The translations under genes were made by a program, and so were the position numbers. Positions 27,278 to 35,734 of a DNA stretch of 64,000 nt are shown one piece after another. This stretch comes from Flavisolibacter tropicus. Lineage in GTDB: Bacteria > Bacteroidota > Bacteroidia > Chitinophagales > Chitinophagaceae. Each line of letters starts with the position of its first letter. Position 1 is the stretch's first letter. The stretch spans positions 4,729,501 through 4,793,500 of the forward strand of contig NZ_CP011390.1 of assembly GCF_001644645.1 (NCBI RefSeq), written 5' to 3'. The notes under the pieces were generated by a model, which ran no database searches, was not told where the DNA came from, and saw only the letters and a list, made by a program, of their open reading frames with translations.

Positions 27278-27856
27278 TTATTTAATTAAGCCGTGGGCAT
27301 TAGTGGCAAAGATCTTTACCGCAATGGCGAGCAAAACTACGCCAAAAAATTTACGTACAGCAATCATTCCTGCAGGTCCCAGCAACCGTTCAATAATACG
27401 TAAGGATTTCAGTACAATATAGACGATGATCAGGTTTATTAAAATGGCCAATAATACCGTTGTTTGTTCATAGTTAGCCTTTAAGGAGATGATGGTAGTA
27501 AGGGTACCGGAGCCAGCAATTAGTGGAAAAGCTATGGGTACAACTGTCGCAGCTCTCACTTCTGGATCGCTTTTAAAAAACTCCATGCCCAATACCATTT
27601 CAAGCCCCAAAATAAAGATCACAATTGAACCGCCTACCGCAAACGAGCGCACATCCAGGCCTAATAAATTCAAAAAGGGTTCACCAATGAATAAGAATAA
27701 AATCATTAGGCCACCAGAGATCAATGTAGCTCTTAACTCATTAATGCCACCCAGCTTTGTTTTCAGCGAGATAAGCACTGGTACAGAACCAATGATATCG
27801 ATGATGGCAAAAAGGGTAAAGGATACGGTAATGAGTTGCTTGATGTCTATGGCCAT
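27278..27856 (-). CDS. MarC family membrane protein
   Basis: A 192-residue protein with six hydrophobic helices, the usual MarC/UPF0056 size. Family features are the N-terminal FTLFAIIDIIGSVPVLISL, FLFIGEPFLNLLGLDVRSFA and VVPIAFPLIAGSGTLTTIIS. MarC was once linked to multiple antibiotic resistance but that role was not upheld; transport function is unproven. It sits in the inner membrane. It starts 41 bp downstream of the CobC-like gene on the same strand, so they may be read together. Confidence 0.9.
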   Translation of the reverse strand: MAIDIKQLITVSFTLFAIIDIIGSVPVLISLKTKLGGINELRATLISGGLMILFLFIGEPFLNLLGLDVRSFAVGGSIVIFILGLEMVLGMEFFKSDPEVRAATVVPIAFPLIAGSGTLTTIISLKANYEQTTVLLAILINLIIVYIVLKSLRIIERLLGPAGMIAVRKFFGVVLLAIAVKIFATNAHGLIK

Positions 27857-27896
27857 GGGTTAAGTTTCATCAAAAATAGGATATACCAAAGTTTGT

Positions 27897-28499
27897 TTAA
27901 TACGAAGCTGGACGGTGTTGTTCTTTTGGTCTATCTGGATTGTGTAAAATAGTATGTCGAAATTGTTCGTTGGTTCCATGCACCTTTATTACACAACCAT
28001 AACTAAAAGAAAACTGGCCAAAAGAGTCCCTTAATTTCACTTCATTAATATAGGCCAGGAGGCTGCGGATGACGCCACCATGCGCTACTATAGCCAGTGA
28101 AGAGTATTTCTGAACAACTTCTTCAAAGAAAGATGCAACCCGCTGGTACAGCTGCACATAGCTTTCTCCACCTGGTATCTGTACATTTATAAAGTCTGCC
28201 ATCCAAGGATCCAGTTGTTGTTTATCAATCACATCCCAAGGCTGTAATTCCCATTCACCGCAATGGATTTCTTTTATACGGTCATCGTATTGAATGGTAT
28301 GGCTGGGAAATAGATATTGAGCCAGTTTGCTACAACGCTGAAGTGGACTACTTATCACCTTTTCAATGAGTGGTGATAAGTAAGGCTTAATACAGGCGGC
28401 CTCCTGATCAAAGCTGTCTGTAACATCCAGATCCGCCTGCCCATAACAGGTGCCTTTATCTATCTGAGGTGTTGTATGTCGTATCAGGTAAATCTCCAT
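27897..28499 (-). CDS. cobC: Alpha-ribazole phosphatase-like histidine phosphatase
   Basis: A 200-residue histidine-phosphatase-superfamily protein. The frame is open eight residues upstream, but the ATG at 28499 gives the family start MEIYLIRHTTP, with the catalytic RHT. The KGTCYGQADLDV segment is the hallmark of CobC (usual form CYGQ-x-D), and IVAHGGVIRSLL holds the second catalytic His. CobC removes the 5'-phosphate of alpha-ribazole phosphate during assembly of the cobalamin lower ligand. The btuB gene with a B12 riboswitch lies directly upstream on the same strand, supporting a cobalamin role, although a hairpin separates the two. Confidence 0.82.
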   Translation of the reverse strand: MEIYLIRHTTPQIDKGTCYGQADLDVTDSFDQEAACIKPYLSPLIEKVISSPLQRCSKLAQYLFPSHTIQYDDRIKEIHCGEWELQPWDVIDKQQLDPWMADFINVQIPGGESYVQLYQRVASFFEEVVQKYSSLAIVAHGGVIRSLLAYINEVKLRDSFGQFSFSYGCVIKVHGTNEQFRHTILHNPDRPKEQHRPASY

Positions 28500-28592
28500 A
28501 GTTTGGTGAGAGGCAAATAGCAAACCAAGTTAACTAAAGTATAAAACTGATGAACTATACATTGAAAACAAAAAACATTTTATAAAAAGAAG

Positions 28593-28609
28593 GGGAGCGA
28601 TTCGCTCCC
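28593..28609 (-). terminator. Terminator after btuB
   Basis: GGGAGCG and CGCTCCC pair around a 3-nt loop; on the minus strand the stem is followed by CTTC and a run of T. It lies about 10 bp past the btuB stop and separates it from cobC. Confidence 0.8.
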
Positions 28610-28619
28610 TTTCTAACGT

Positions 28620-30533
28620 TTAGAAATTAAACCGGAAACCTCCGTAGCCATTAAAGCCGGGGGCATTGTATCCATAAATTTCATTGTAATGCACATCGCC
28701 AAGATTGCGCAGGTCTGCAAAGATCTTTAAGCGGTTCTTCAGCAAAGCATATTCTGCATAGAAGTTGATCAATAGGTAATTGTCAAGCGTTAATTCTTTC
28801 TGCTCATATGTAGGCGGAGGGAAAGTAACGTCTTTGTTTTTGCCGATAGCATTTGCCTGTGCACTGATATACAGGGCTTTTGTTAATTGGCTACCCCAAG
28901 AGATGTTTAACTGACTCTGTGGACGGCGATACAGGTTAAAATAGGTAGTGTCTTTAGTTGCAGCTTTTGTATGTACTTCGCCATCTACATATGAGTACAT
29001 TACTTTAGCCTGTAGTTGTTCAATAATCTTCCACTTAGCTTCCAGCTCAAAACCATGATCTTTTTGTTTGTCCTGGTTTATGTATTGCGATTGCATAGTA
29101 GCACTGTTAAAGCCAAAGTTGATCACATCATTGATGGTTCGGTTAAAGTATGTAGCTCTGACATTCGCTTTTTCATCTTTAGTAAAGAACTGTAAGCCGC
29201 CTTCCCATGTAATAGAGTTTTCTGGATCAAGGTATCTATTACCATAATTGGAGAACAATTGGTATAAGCCGGGCGTTTTATAACCAGATGAAAGATTAGC
29301 AAATACTTTCCATTGTTCATGTATCAAATAAGAAGGGTTAAGGTTAAAAGCAAAGTGACTACCGTATTCAGAGTGATGATTGAATCGGCCACCGCCTTCT
29401 AGATTGAACCCGTTTCCAGAATTAAAGTTCAACGAAGCATAAGCACCTAATTGATTATGATGTACACTATCGCTGCTTAAGTTTGGCACCCATACAGAAC
29501 CTGATATTTGATCTGTATTAGAGCTACGGAAATCTATACCACTTGTTAGTGTTAGTTTGTTAAATGGAATAACGGCAAAGGCTTCTGCATAATGCTCATT
29601 GGCCTTATAGGAAGAGGCCGTAGTAGGTTGCTGATAGCCACGGTCTACCTTGTTATAGTTATAAAGCACATTTAATTTGGAGGCCCCCAGTTTCAATTCA
29701 TTGCGGACACCAGCTTGCAGGTTTTCTACTGTATAGAAATAGTTCTCGCCATCGGTAAAGCCGCCGGCATCGTAACCACCTTTGTTCTTAGAATAGCGGA
29801 CATAAGGTTTTACAACAAGTATGCTATTGGCTTGTATACGAAGGTTAGCCTGAAAAGCGTGCTGCTTCAAACCGTCTTTATCAAAGGTTTTTGTTGCTGA
29901 TGTTGGCTGTTCTGCTTCAGAGATGCCATCTGTGTTAGAATAGCTGTAGCCTATTGAATAATCAAATTGTTTCTGCTTGCCATTCAAGCCAACATTAGCA
30001 TGCAATGTGTTGAAGCTTCCATAATTGAAAGCACCATAGCCACCGAAAGGCTTTGTGCCACTTTTGCGTGTGATGATGTTGATCACACCGGCAATGGCAT
30101 CGCTTCCATAGAGTGTGCTTTGGCTGCCTTTCAATATCTCTACACGTTCTACCTGGTCAATGGAGATCTGGCGGATGTCGAAGTTGCTGCCAATACCAGA
30201 TGCATCATAAACAGGTACACCATCAATAGTGATAAGGGTGTGCTCTACACGGCCACCGCGGACATAAATACTTTTATCTTTAGCAGCGTTGCTATTGGCG
30301 CCATTAATGTAAATGCCGCCTTGTTCTGTAATCAGTTGTGATAGGTCGCGACCGCCTGCACGCTCAATGTCCTGACGGCTGATAATTGTAACTACTTTAC
30401 CTGTCAAAGATGTTTTGTTAGGGTACTTGTTAGCGGTTACTACTACTTCGTTTAAAGTGTGCCCAGTGGTGTCGGCTTGGGCCATGAGTTGGCTGCTGGT
30501 AATTAATGCAGCCACAGCAAAAACTTTTCTCAT
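28620..30533 (-). CDS. btuB: TonB-dependent cobalamin receptor
   Basis: A 637-residue outer-membrane receptor counted from the ATG at 30533. The longer open frame to 30716 runs through a riboswitch and was rejected. The signal peptide is MRKVFAVAALITSSQLMAQA, followed by a TonB-box-like LNEVVVTANK. The plug domain has SIYVRGGRVEHTLITIDGVP and ILKGSQSTLYGSDAIAGVIN. The barrel ends in FNGYGGFRFNF with a terminal Phe, as outer-membrane barrels require. The short length and lack of a carboxypeptidase-like extension fit BtuB. The cobalamin riboswitch directly upstream makes vitamin B12 uptake the likely function. Confidence 0.9.
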   Translation of the reverse strand: MRKVFAVAALITSSQLMAQADTTGHTLNEVVVTANKYPNKTSLTGKVVTIISRQDIERAGGRDLSQLITEQGGIYINGANSNAAKDKSIYVRGGRVEHTLITIDGVPVYDASGIGSNFDIRQISIDQVERVEILKGSQSTLYGSDAIAGVINIITRKSGTKPFGGYGAFNYGSFNTLHANVGLNGKQKQFDYSIGYSYSNTDGISEAEQPTSATKTFDKDGLKQHAFQANLRIQANSILVVKPYVRYSKNKGGYDAGGFTDGENYFYTVENLQAGVRNELKLGASKLNVLYNYNKVDRGYQQPTTASSYKANEHYAEAFAVIPFNKLTLTSGIDFRSSNTDQISGSVWVPNLSSDSVHHNQLGAYASLNFNSGNGFNLEGGGRFNHHSEYGSHFAFNLNPSYLIHEQWKVFANLSSGYKTPGLYQLFSNYGNRYLDPENSITWEGGLQFFTKDEKANVRATYFNRTINDVINFGFNSATMQSQYINQDKQKDHGFELEAKWKIIEQLQAKVMYSYVDGEVHTKAATKDTTYFNLYRRPQSQLNISWGSQLTKALYISAQANAIGKNKDVTFPPPTYEQKELTLDNYLLINFYAEYALLKNRLKIFADLRNLGDVHYNEIYGYNAPGFNGYGGFRFNF

Positions 30534-30644
30534 TACGGTTAAAATTCTTTGTGACTGCTTTCGGAAAAGAATAAGGTAGAAGTGTAAAGCGCTGTTGCAG
30601 CCTGACATTTCCTGCTTTTCACCCGAAAGCGTAAATGGTTTTAT

Positions 30645-30820
30645 GGAAAGTGGCAGGTCTTCTGGCTTGCTCCGTTGTTGCTCGTCTTCCCATCTGCCAG
30701 AAGCAGACAGTGACATTGTAGTACAACAACTCTAAAGGAGTTTACAGCTACGGGGATAGCGCCGGAATTACACCGGACTTCCCTTTTAATGATTCGCCTG
30801 AGGCGGATCAACCAATTTCT
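30645..30820 (-). promoter_or_regulatory. Cobalamin (B12) riboswitch upstream of btuB
   Basis: On the minus strand the leader carries AGGGAAGTCCGGTGTAATTC and CCGGCGC (complement of about 30757-30786) and the B12 box AAGCCAGAAGACCTGCCAC (complement of 30650-30668), both diagnostic for AdoCbl-type riboswitches. The distance to the start codon is about 110 nt, leaving room for an expression platform. It should shut off btuB when cobalamin is plentiful. Confidence 0.93.
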
Positions 30821-30871
30821 GGGCGCAAATGTATAGGTAAGAACGTGATGAAGCCAAATCTTTTTGTTTGA

Positions 30872-31424
30872 GAGTGGTGCAGGGGCGTGGGGAAAGGTTT
30901 CGCACAGAGGACAGGAGAAAAGGAGGAGAATATCGAACAAGGAACAAGGAATAATGAATGAAGAAGTGGAGAAAAGGCACAAGGGGCAAGAAACAAGGAA
31001 CAAGAAAGGAAATGCTCAACGCTCAATAATCAATGATTAGAAATGAATAATGATTGATTATTAATGGAGGCGGTAAATAAAAAATCACCCCTTAAGTGGA
31101 GGGCTTGTTCTTCAATCCATTCCTTCTTAAAAGCCTCTGTGTCCCTTCCTGTCTCTGTGGTTCCCCTTCTGCGCCGATCGGCGCCATCTGCGGGACACCT
31201 GTGCGCAGGCCCTCCCCTTTAGGGGCCGGGGGCGTGCGGCTGGCCAATGACTATTGACTACTGACCATTGACTTTCTTTCTGTGGCCTGTCGTCTGTGGA
31301 CCGTGGACTTCTTCTCACAGTTCATAGCTCGCAGCTATTCTCTTTTTCTCTGTGCGAAACCCTTTATTAGTATTCACATATGACGAATGCTCCAAATTCC
31401 TAGCTTTTCTCCTAACTTCAGCGC
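30872..31424. repeat. Intergenic block of short-period words with flanking inverted repeats
   Basis: No gene is supported here. From 30935 to 31067 the sequence divides into 19 consecutive heptads (GAACAAG, GAACAAG, GAATAAT, GAATGAA and so on). A second short heptad run lies at 31248-31275 (TGACTAT, TGACTAC, TGACCAT, TGACTTT). GGTTTCGCACAGAG at 30896-30909 is repeated as its exact complement at 31348-31361. A GC-rich patch covers about 31190-31245. The whole looks like noncoding repeat DNA. Confidence 0.7.
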
Positions 31425-32807
31425 ATGAGTACAAAACCAAAACTGGGTCTGTTCGACCTGACGATGATTGTAGTGGGTCTGGTAATCGGTATGGGCATCT
31501 TCCGCACTGCTTCTGATGCCGCCAGTGCAGCTATTACACCGGGCGTATTTTTCTTTGCCTGGGTGGCCGGTGGCTTGGTGGCTTTGTGTGGTGCATTGAC
31601 CTATGCCGAGATAGGGTCGCGCTTTCCGGTAACAGGTGGTTACTATAAGGTATTTGCCGAGTGTTATCATCCATCCATAGCCTTTGCCATTAACTGTATC
31701 ATTCTCATTTCCAATGCCGCCTCTATGTCGGGTGTGGCCCTAATTGGTAGTGAATATATTTCGCAGGTGATTTTTGATGTGGAGCCTACGGCTACTACCA
31801 AGGCAATGATTGCAATGATCCCCATTCTTATCTTTTATGGTATTAACCTAATGGGGCTGCGTATGAGTGCCAAGACACAAAATGTACTCATGATCATCAA
31901 GATCTTGATGCTGGTACTGTTGATCAGCTCTTTGTTCTTTACCATTGGGAAGGATACACCGGCATCGGCCGTTGCTGTAACGACTACCTATAGCTGGAGC
32001 GATTACATCAAATCGTTTGGAGTGGCCTTGATTGCTGTTTCGTTTACTTATGGAGGCTATCAGCAGACCATCAATTTTGGAGACGAAGTTGAGAATCCAA
32101 GACGTACCATTCCACGTGGTATTTTTATTGGTATCATCTTGATTATCACCTTGTACCTGGCGGTAAGCTTTGCTTACTATAAAGCCATTGGTTTTGAGAA
32201 TTTAAAAACCTCTAGAGGCATTGCTTCTATTGTAGCCGAACAAATGTTTGGTCCTACCGGTAGGTATGTGGCTTCTATTCTTTTGTTCATTGCTGTACTG
32301 GCCTATGTGAATGTATTGCTGTTAAGCAATCCGCGCGTGATGTATGCTATGAGTACGGATGGTATTTTGCCTCCTGCCTTTAAGAAGAAGAATGAACAGA
32401 AAGATGTGCTCACCATTAGCTTAACTGCATTTGCCGCCATTGGAATTATTGTGCTGTTTTTCGCTAAGACTTTTGATAAGATATTAGGCTTTACCATTTT
32501 TCTGGATTGTATTGGTATGGCCACATCGGCTGCTACCATTTTTATTTTGCGCAAGCGTACACGTCACCTGGATGGTACCGGTATTTATAAAATGGCCATT
32601 TATCCCGTAATGCCGCTGATCTTTATTGCAGCGTATATATTCGTCGGTATCAGTATCTGGGTGAGTACGCCGGATCTGGCATGGACAGCCATAGCTGTAT
32701 TTGCGGCCTTCTTGCTCATTTACTTTTTGGTAATGGGTGTTAAGAAGAAAGAGATCAAAGGGAGTTTAGAAAAAAAAGAAACGTACGAGCATCATATAAA
32801 TCAATAG
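31425..32807 (+). CDS. APC-family amino acid permease
   Basis: A 460-residue polytopic membrane protein with about twelve hydrophobic helices. The N-terminal LFDLTMIVVGLVIGMGIFRT is the unwound first helix typical of APC transporters, and FAWVAGGLVALCGALTYAEI is the conserved second helix. The family exchanges or co-transports amino acids across the inner membrane; the L-type (LAT) branch fits best but the substrate is not readable. A transsulfuration-type PLP enzyme starts 29 bp downstream, so a sulfur amino acid substrate is possible. Confidence 0.88.
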   Translation: MSTKPKLGLFDLTMIVVGLVIGMGIFRTASDAASAAITPGVFFFAWVAGGLVALCGALTYAEIGSRFPVTGGYYKVFAECYHPSIAFAINCIILISNAASMSGVALIGSEYISQVIFDVEPTATTKAMIAMIPILIFYGINLMGLRMSAKTQNVLMIIKILMLVLLISSLFFTIGKDTPASAVAVTTTYSWSDYIKSFGVALIAVSFTYGGYQQTINFGDEVENPRRTIPRGIFIGIILIITLYLAVSFAYYKAIGFENLKTSRGIASIVAEQMFGPTGRYVASILLFIAVLAYVNVLLLSNPRVMYAMSTDGILPPAFKKKNEQKDVLTISLTAFAAIGIIVLFFAKTFDKILGFTIFLDCIGMATSAATIFILRKRTRHLDGTGIYKMAIYPVMPLIFIAAYIFVGISIWVSTPDLAWTAIAVFAAFLLIYFLVMGVKKKEIKGSLEKKETYEHHINQ

Positions 32808-32836
32808 TTTTTTAAGACGAATCAACCACGTAACAC

Positions 32837-34024
32837 ATGCCTTTTCATTCAGAAGATCCCAGTTCAGATTTATCTTACATCATCAACGAGCTTGGCGAGG
32901 ACCGCGAGCATTATTTCAATGCCATGGCGCCGCCAATTATGCAGACCAGCAACTTTGCCTTTCATAAAGTGGAAGATCTGCGTAAAGCGTTTGAAGATGA
33001 AATGAGCGGCTATTTGTATAGCCGGGGCTTGAATCCTACTACTGATATCTTGCGTAAGAAATTGGCAGCCATGGATGGGGCAGAAGATTGCCTTGTGTTT
33101 GCCAATGGCGCTGCGGCCATTTTTGCCGGGGTGCTTCCTTTTGTAAAAGCGGGTGATCATATTATTTCGGTACGACACCCCTATACCTGGGCGCAACGAA
33201 CGTTTGATGTTATCTTACCACGCTTTGGTGTTAGCACTACTTACGTAGATGGTTATACGATTGAGGAGTTTGAAAAGGCATTACAACCTAATACAACCTT
33301 TATCTATTTAGAGTCGCCTAACTCATGGACCTATGCTATTCAGCCCATTCAAGAAGTGGCAGCACTAGCTAAAAAACATGGGATCATTACGCTGATTGAT
33401 AATAGCTATTGCACCCCGTTGTATCAAAAACCTTTTGAGCTTGGCATTGACCTGTGTATGCAAACTGCTACCAAGTATATTGGCGGACATAGCGATACGC
33501 TGGGTGGTGTGCTAACCGGTACACACAAACACATGAAAAAGATCTTTGATAGTGAGTACCTGAATATTGGTAGTGGTATTGCGCCATTTAATGCCTGGCT
33601 GTTGATACGTGGTTTGCGTACACTGCCAGCACGAATTGAACGGATCACGCGCAGCACACAGCAAGTACTGTCGTATTTGAAGCAGCATCCTAAAGTGGAC
33701 AAGATCTTGTTTCCTTTAGATGAAACTTTCCCTCAGTATAGTTTAGCAAAGCAACAAATGAAGGGAGCCTGTGGCCTGCTAACCTTTACTGTAAAGGAGG
33801 GAACTATGGAGCGGATCACAAACCTTTGCGAGTCGTTGCAACACATTTTAATGGCAGTAAGCTGGGGAGGGCATGAGTCATTGATACTACCCAAATGTGC
33901 AGGTATACGGCCTTCTCATTTTGATCCGAACAAAGTGGAGCATCAATATATTCGCTTGTATGTAGGCTTGGAAGAACCTGGTTATCTGATACAGGACCTG
34001 GAGCAGGCGTTAGATAAGATTTAA
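32837..34024 (+). CDS. PLP-dependent transsulfuration enzyme
   Basis: A 395-residue enzyme of the Cys/Met metabolism PLP family (PF01053). Visible are the N-terminal APPIMQTSNFAF and YLYSRGLNPTTDIL, the cofactor loop ANGAAAIFAGVL, the aspartate region LIDNSYCTPLYQKP and the Schiff-base lysine in TATKYIGGHSD. Family members include cystathionine gamma-synthase, cystathionine lyases and methionine gamma-lyase; sequence alone does not separate them here. It follows an amino-acid permease by 29 bp and the two are probably one operon for sulfur amino-acid handling. Confidence 0.87.
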   Translation: MPFHSEDPSSDLSYIINELGEDREHYFNAMAPPIMQTSNFAFHKVEDLRKAFEDEMSGYLYSRGLNPTTDILRKKLAAMDGAEDCLVFANGAAAIFAGVLPFVKAGDHIISVRHPYTWAQRTFDVILPRFGVSTTYVDGYTIEEFEKALQPNTTFIYLESPNSWTYAIQPIQEVAALAKKHGIITLIDNSYCTPLYQKPFELGIDLCMQTATKYIGGHSDTLGGVLTGTHKHMKKIFDSEYLNIGSGIAPFNAWLLIRGLRTLPARIERITRSTQQVLSYLKQHPKVDKILFPLDETFPQYSLAKQQMKGACGLLTFTVKEGTMERITNLCESLQHILMAVSWGGHESLILPKCAGIRPSHFDPNKVEHQYIRLYVGLEEPGYLIQDLEQALDKI

Positions 34025-34058
34025 CAGAGCGGCTTCCATTTTACTTTATTTTTATATT

Positions 34059-35483
34059 ATGAAGCAACCATTACTTTGCTTACTGCTTTTAATTGGTGGC
34101 AGTACGGTCTTTGGGCAGGAAAAATGGGACCTGCAAAAATGTGTTACGTATGCTATAACCAATAATATATCTGTACGACAAGCAGATCTGCAAAGTCGTT
34201 TTTCCAAATTAGATGTACATCGGAATGAGTTATCGAAATACCCTGGCGCTACTTTTCAAACCAGTGTAGGTTACCAGTTTGGTCGTTCAGAGAACCCCAC
34301 TACTGGTGTATTGGAGGACAGAAACTTTTTAAGTTCCGGTATACAGCTACAAACAAACGTATCTCTATTCAACTGGTATTCCAAAAAGAACACCATAGAA
34401 TCATCACGACTTACCAACCAGGCTGATGTGGCGCAGGTAAAGAAAGTGCAAGATGATGTGGCACTCAATGTAGCCGTTGGATATTTGCAGGCGCTGTTGG
34501 CAAAAGAGCAGGTAAAGATTGCCAGCATTCAAGTACAACAAAACATTGCCCAATTAGAGTTAACACGTAAGCGGGTGAACGCAGGTGCATTGCCTGAATT
34601 AAATGCGGCTGAATTAGAAGCACAGGTAGCGCTGGATAGTTCCAGTTTGATTACTGCTCAATCGCAAGTAGAACTACAACTGCTACAGTTAAAAGCCATC
34701 TTGAATTTAGATGCTGCTGCTCCTTTTGATATAGAAGCGCCTCCGGTAGAAATGATTCCTATTGAGCCCTTGGCGGAATTGCAACCTGATCGAGTTTATC
34801 AGTTGGCTATAGTAAACCTGCCACAGCAAAAAGTAAATGACTTACGCTTGCAAGCCAATCAGGAAGCCGTGCGGGCAGCCCACGGTAGTATGTATCCTAC
34901 GCTTTCGGCATATGGTGGATTGGCTAGTAATTATGTTAATCTGCAAAGTACCCAAAAAATAGTGCCTGTGCCTAGTGCTCCCACTGCGGCTACCGTGACG
35001 GTAGATGGCACTACCTATCCAGTATATGCCCCTAGTTCAAATTTCTTGTATGGCGTAACTCCATACGGTGAGCAATTACGCAACAACTTTGGTCAGAATA
35101 TTGGATTGGCACTCAGTATCCCCATTTTCAATAATGGAACATTGCGTACGAACTGGGAGCGCTCCAAGTTGAATGTGCAGCAGGCTCAATTAAATATTGA
35201 AAGTAGCAACCAGACGCTGAAACAGGATATTTATAAGGCGTATAATGATGCTGTTGCATCTTTACAGAAGTTCACGGCTAATCAAAAAGCGGTTACTTCT
35301 GCTGAAAAAGCCTTTACATTTTCACAGAAGCGTTACGATTTGAGCCTGATGTCTACTTATGAACTGCTGAACAGTCAGAATAATTTGTTGCGTGCCCGTA
35401 CACAGTTGCTGTTGGCACAGTTTGATTATGTGTTCAAGATGAAGTTGCTGGAGTTTTATAAGGGGCAGGGGTTGAAGTTGTGA
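34059..35483 (+). CDS. TolC-family outer-membrane efflux protein
   Basis: A 474-residue exported protein with a signal peptide (MKQPLLCLLLLIGGSTVFGQ). The mature part is a duplicated OEP domain made mainly of long helices: WDLQKCVTYAITNNISVRQA opens the first repeat and LRLQANQEAVRAAHGSMYPT the second. The trimer forms an outer-membrane channel and periplasmic tunnel for efflux or type I secretion. A MacA-like adaptor gene follows after 251 bp. No inner-membrane permease is present in the window. Confidence 0.9.
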   Translation: MKQPLLCLLLLIGGSTVFGQEKWDLQKCVTYAITNNISVRQADLQSRFSKLDVHRNELSKYPGATFQTSVGYQFGRSENPTTGVLEDRNFLSSGIQLQTNVSLFNWYSKKNTIESSRLTNQADVAQVKKVQDDVALNVAVGYLQALLAKEQVKIASIQVQQNIAQLELTRKRVNAGALPELNAAELEAQVALDSSSLITAQSQVELQLLQLKAILNLDAAAPFDIEAPPVEMIPIEPLAELQPDRVYQLAIVNLPQQKVNDLRLQANQEAVRAAHGSMYPTLSAYGGLASNYVNLQSTQKIVPVPSAPTAATVTVDGTTYPVYAPSSNFLYGVTPYGEQLRNNFGQNIGLALSIPIFNNGTLRTNWERSKLNVQQAQLNIESSNQTLKQDIYKAYNDAVASLQKFTANQKAVTSAEKAFTFSQKRYDLSLMSTYELLNSQNNLLRARTQLLLAQFDYVFKMKLLEFYKGQGLKL

Positions 35484-35734
35484 GGGTGATGAGTTTACAA
35501 GTTTACATGTTCACAAGTTTGATTGTTAATAAAGCAGGTGAATTATGTAAGCTAAGCATGGATATTAATGTGAAAGATCAAATGCCAGATAAGTGTTGTT
35601 AAGTTAAATTGAGGGACAGGTCATTTTCGTCTTTTAACAGGTGAACTAGTGAACTCGAAAACTTGTGAACTTTTCATTTGAGACGCTAACCTCAATAAGA
35701 AAAAACATACTTTAATAAGTTACAATGTTCTTAT
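35484..35734. repeat. Two octamer arrays in opposite orientation
   Basis: At 35492-35523 the sequence reads as four octamers (AGTTTACA, AGTTTACA, TGTTCACA, AGTTTGAT). At 35641-35672 four octamers of the complementary sense follow (GTGAACTA, GTGAACTC, GAAAACTT, GTGAACTT). The arrays can pair with each other. No gene is seen between tolC and the adaptor gene. Confidence 0.65.

Noticed and set aside
29967..30341. 124-residue plus-strand frame inside btuB
   Set aside because: It is a shadow of the conserved plug domain of btuB.
28620..30716. A 698-residue btuB frame starting at 30716
   Set aside because: The extra 61 residues run through the riboswitch and lack signal-peptide character; the ATG at 30533 gives a proper signal peptide.
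30641..31318. Several 60-120-residue minus-strand frames between btuB and the permease
   Set aside because: They overlap the riboswitch and the heptad arrays and have unnatural Ser/Leu/Pro-rich composition.
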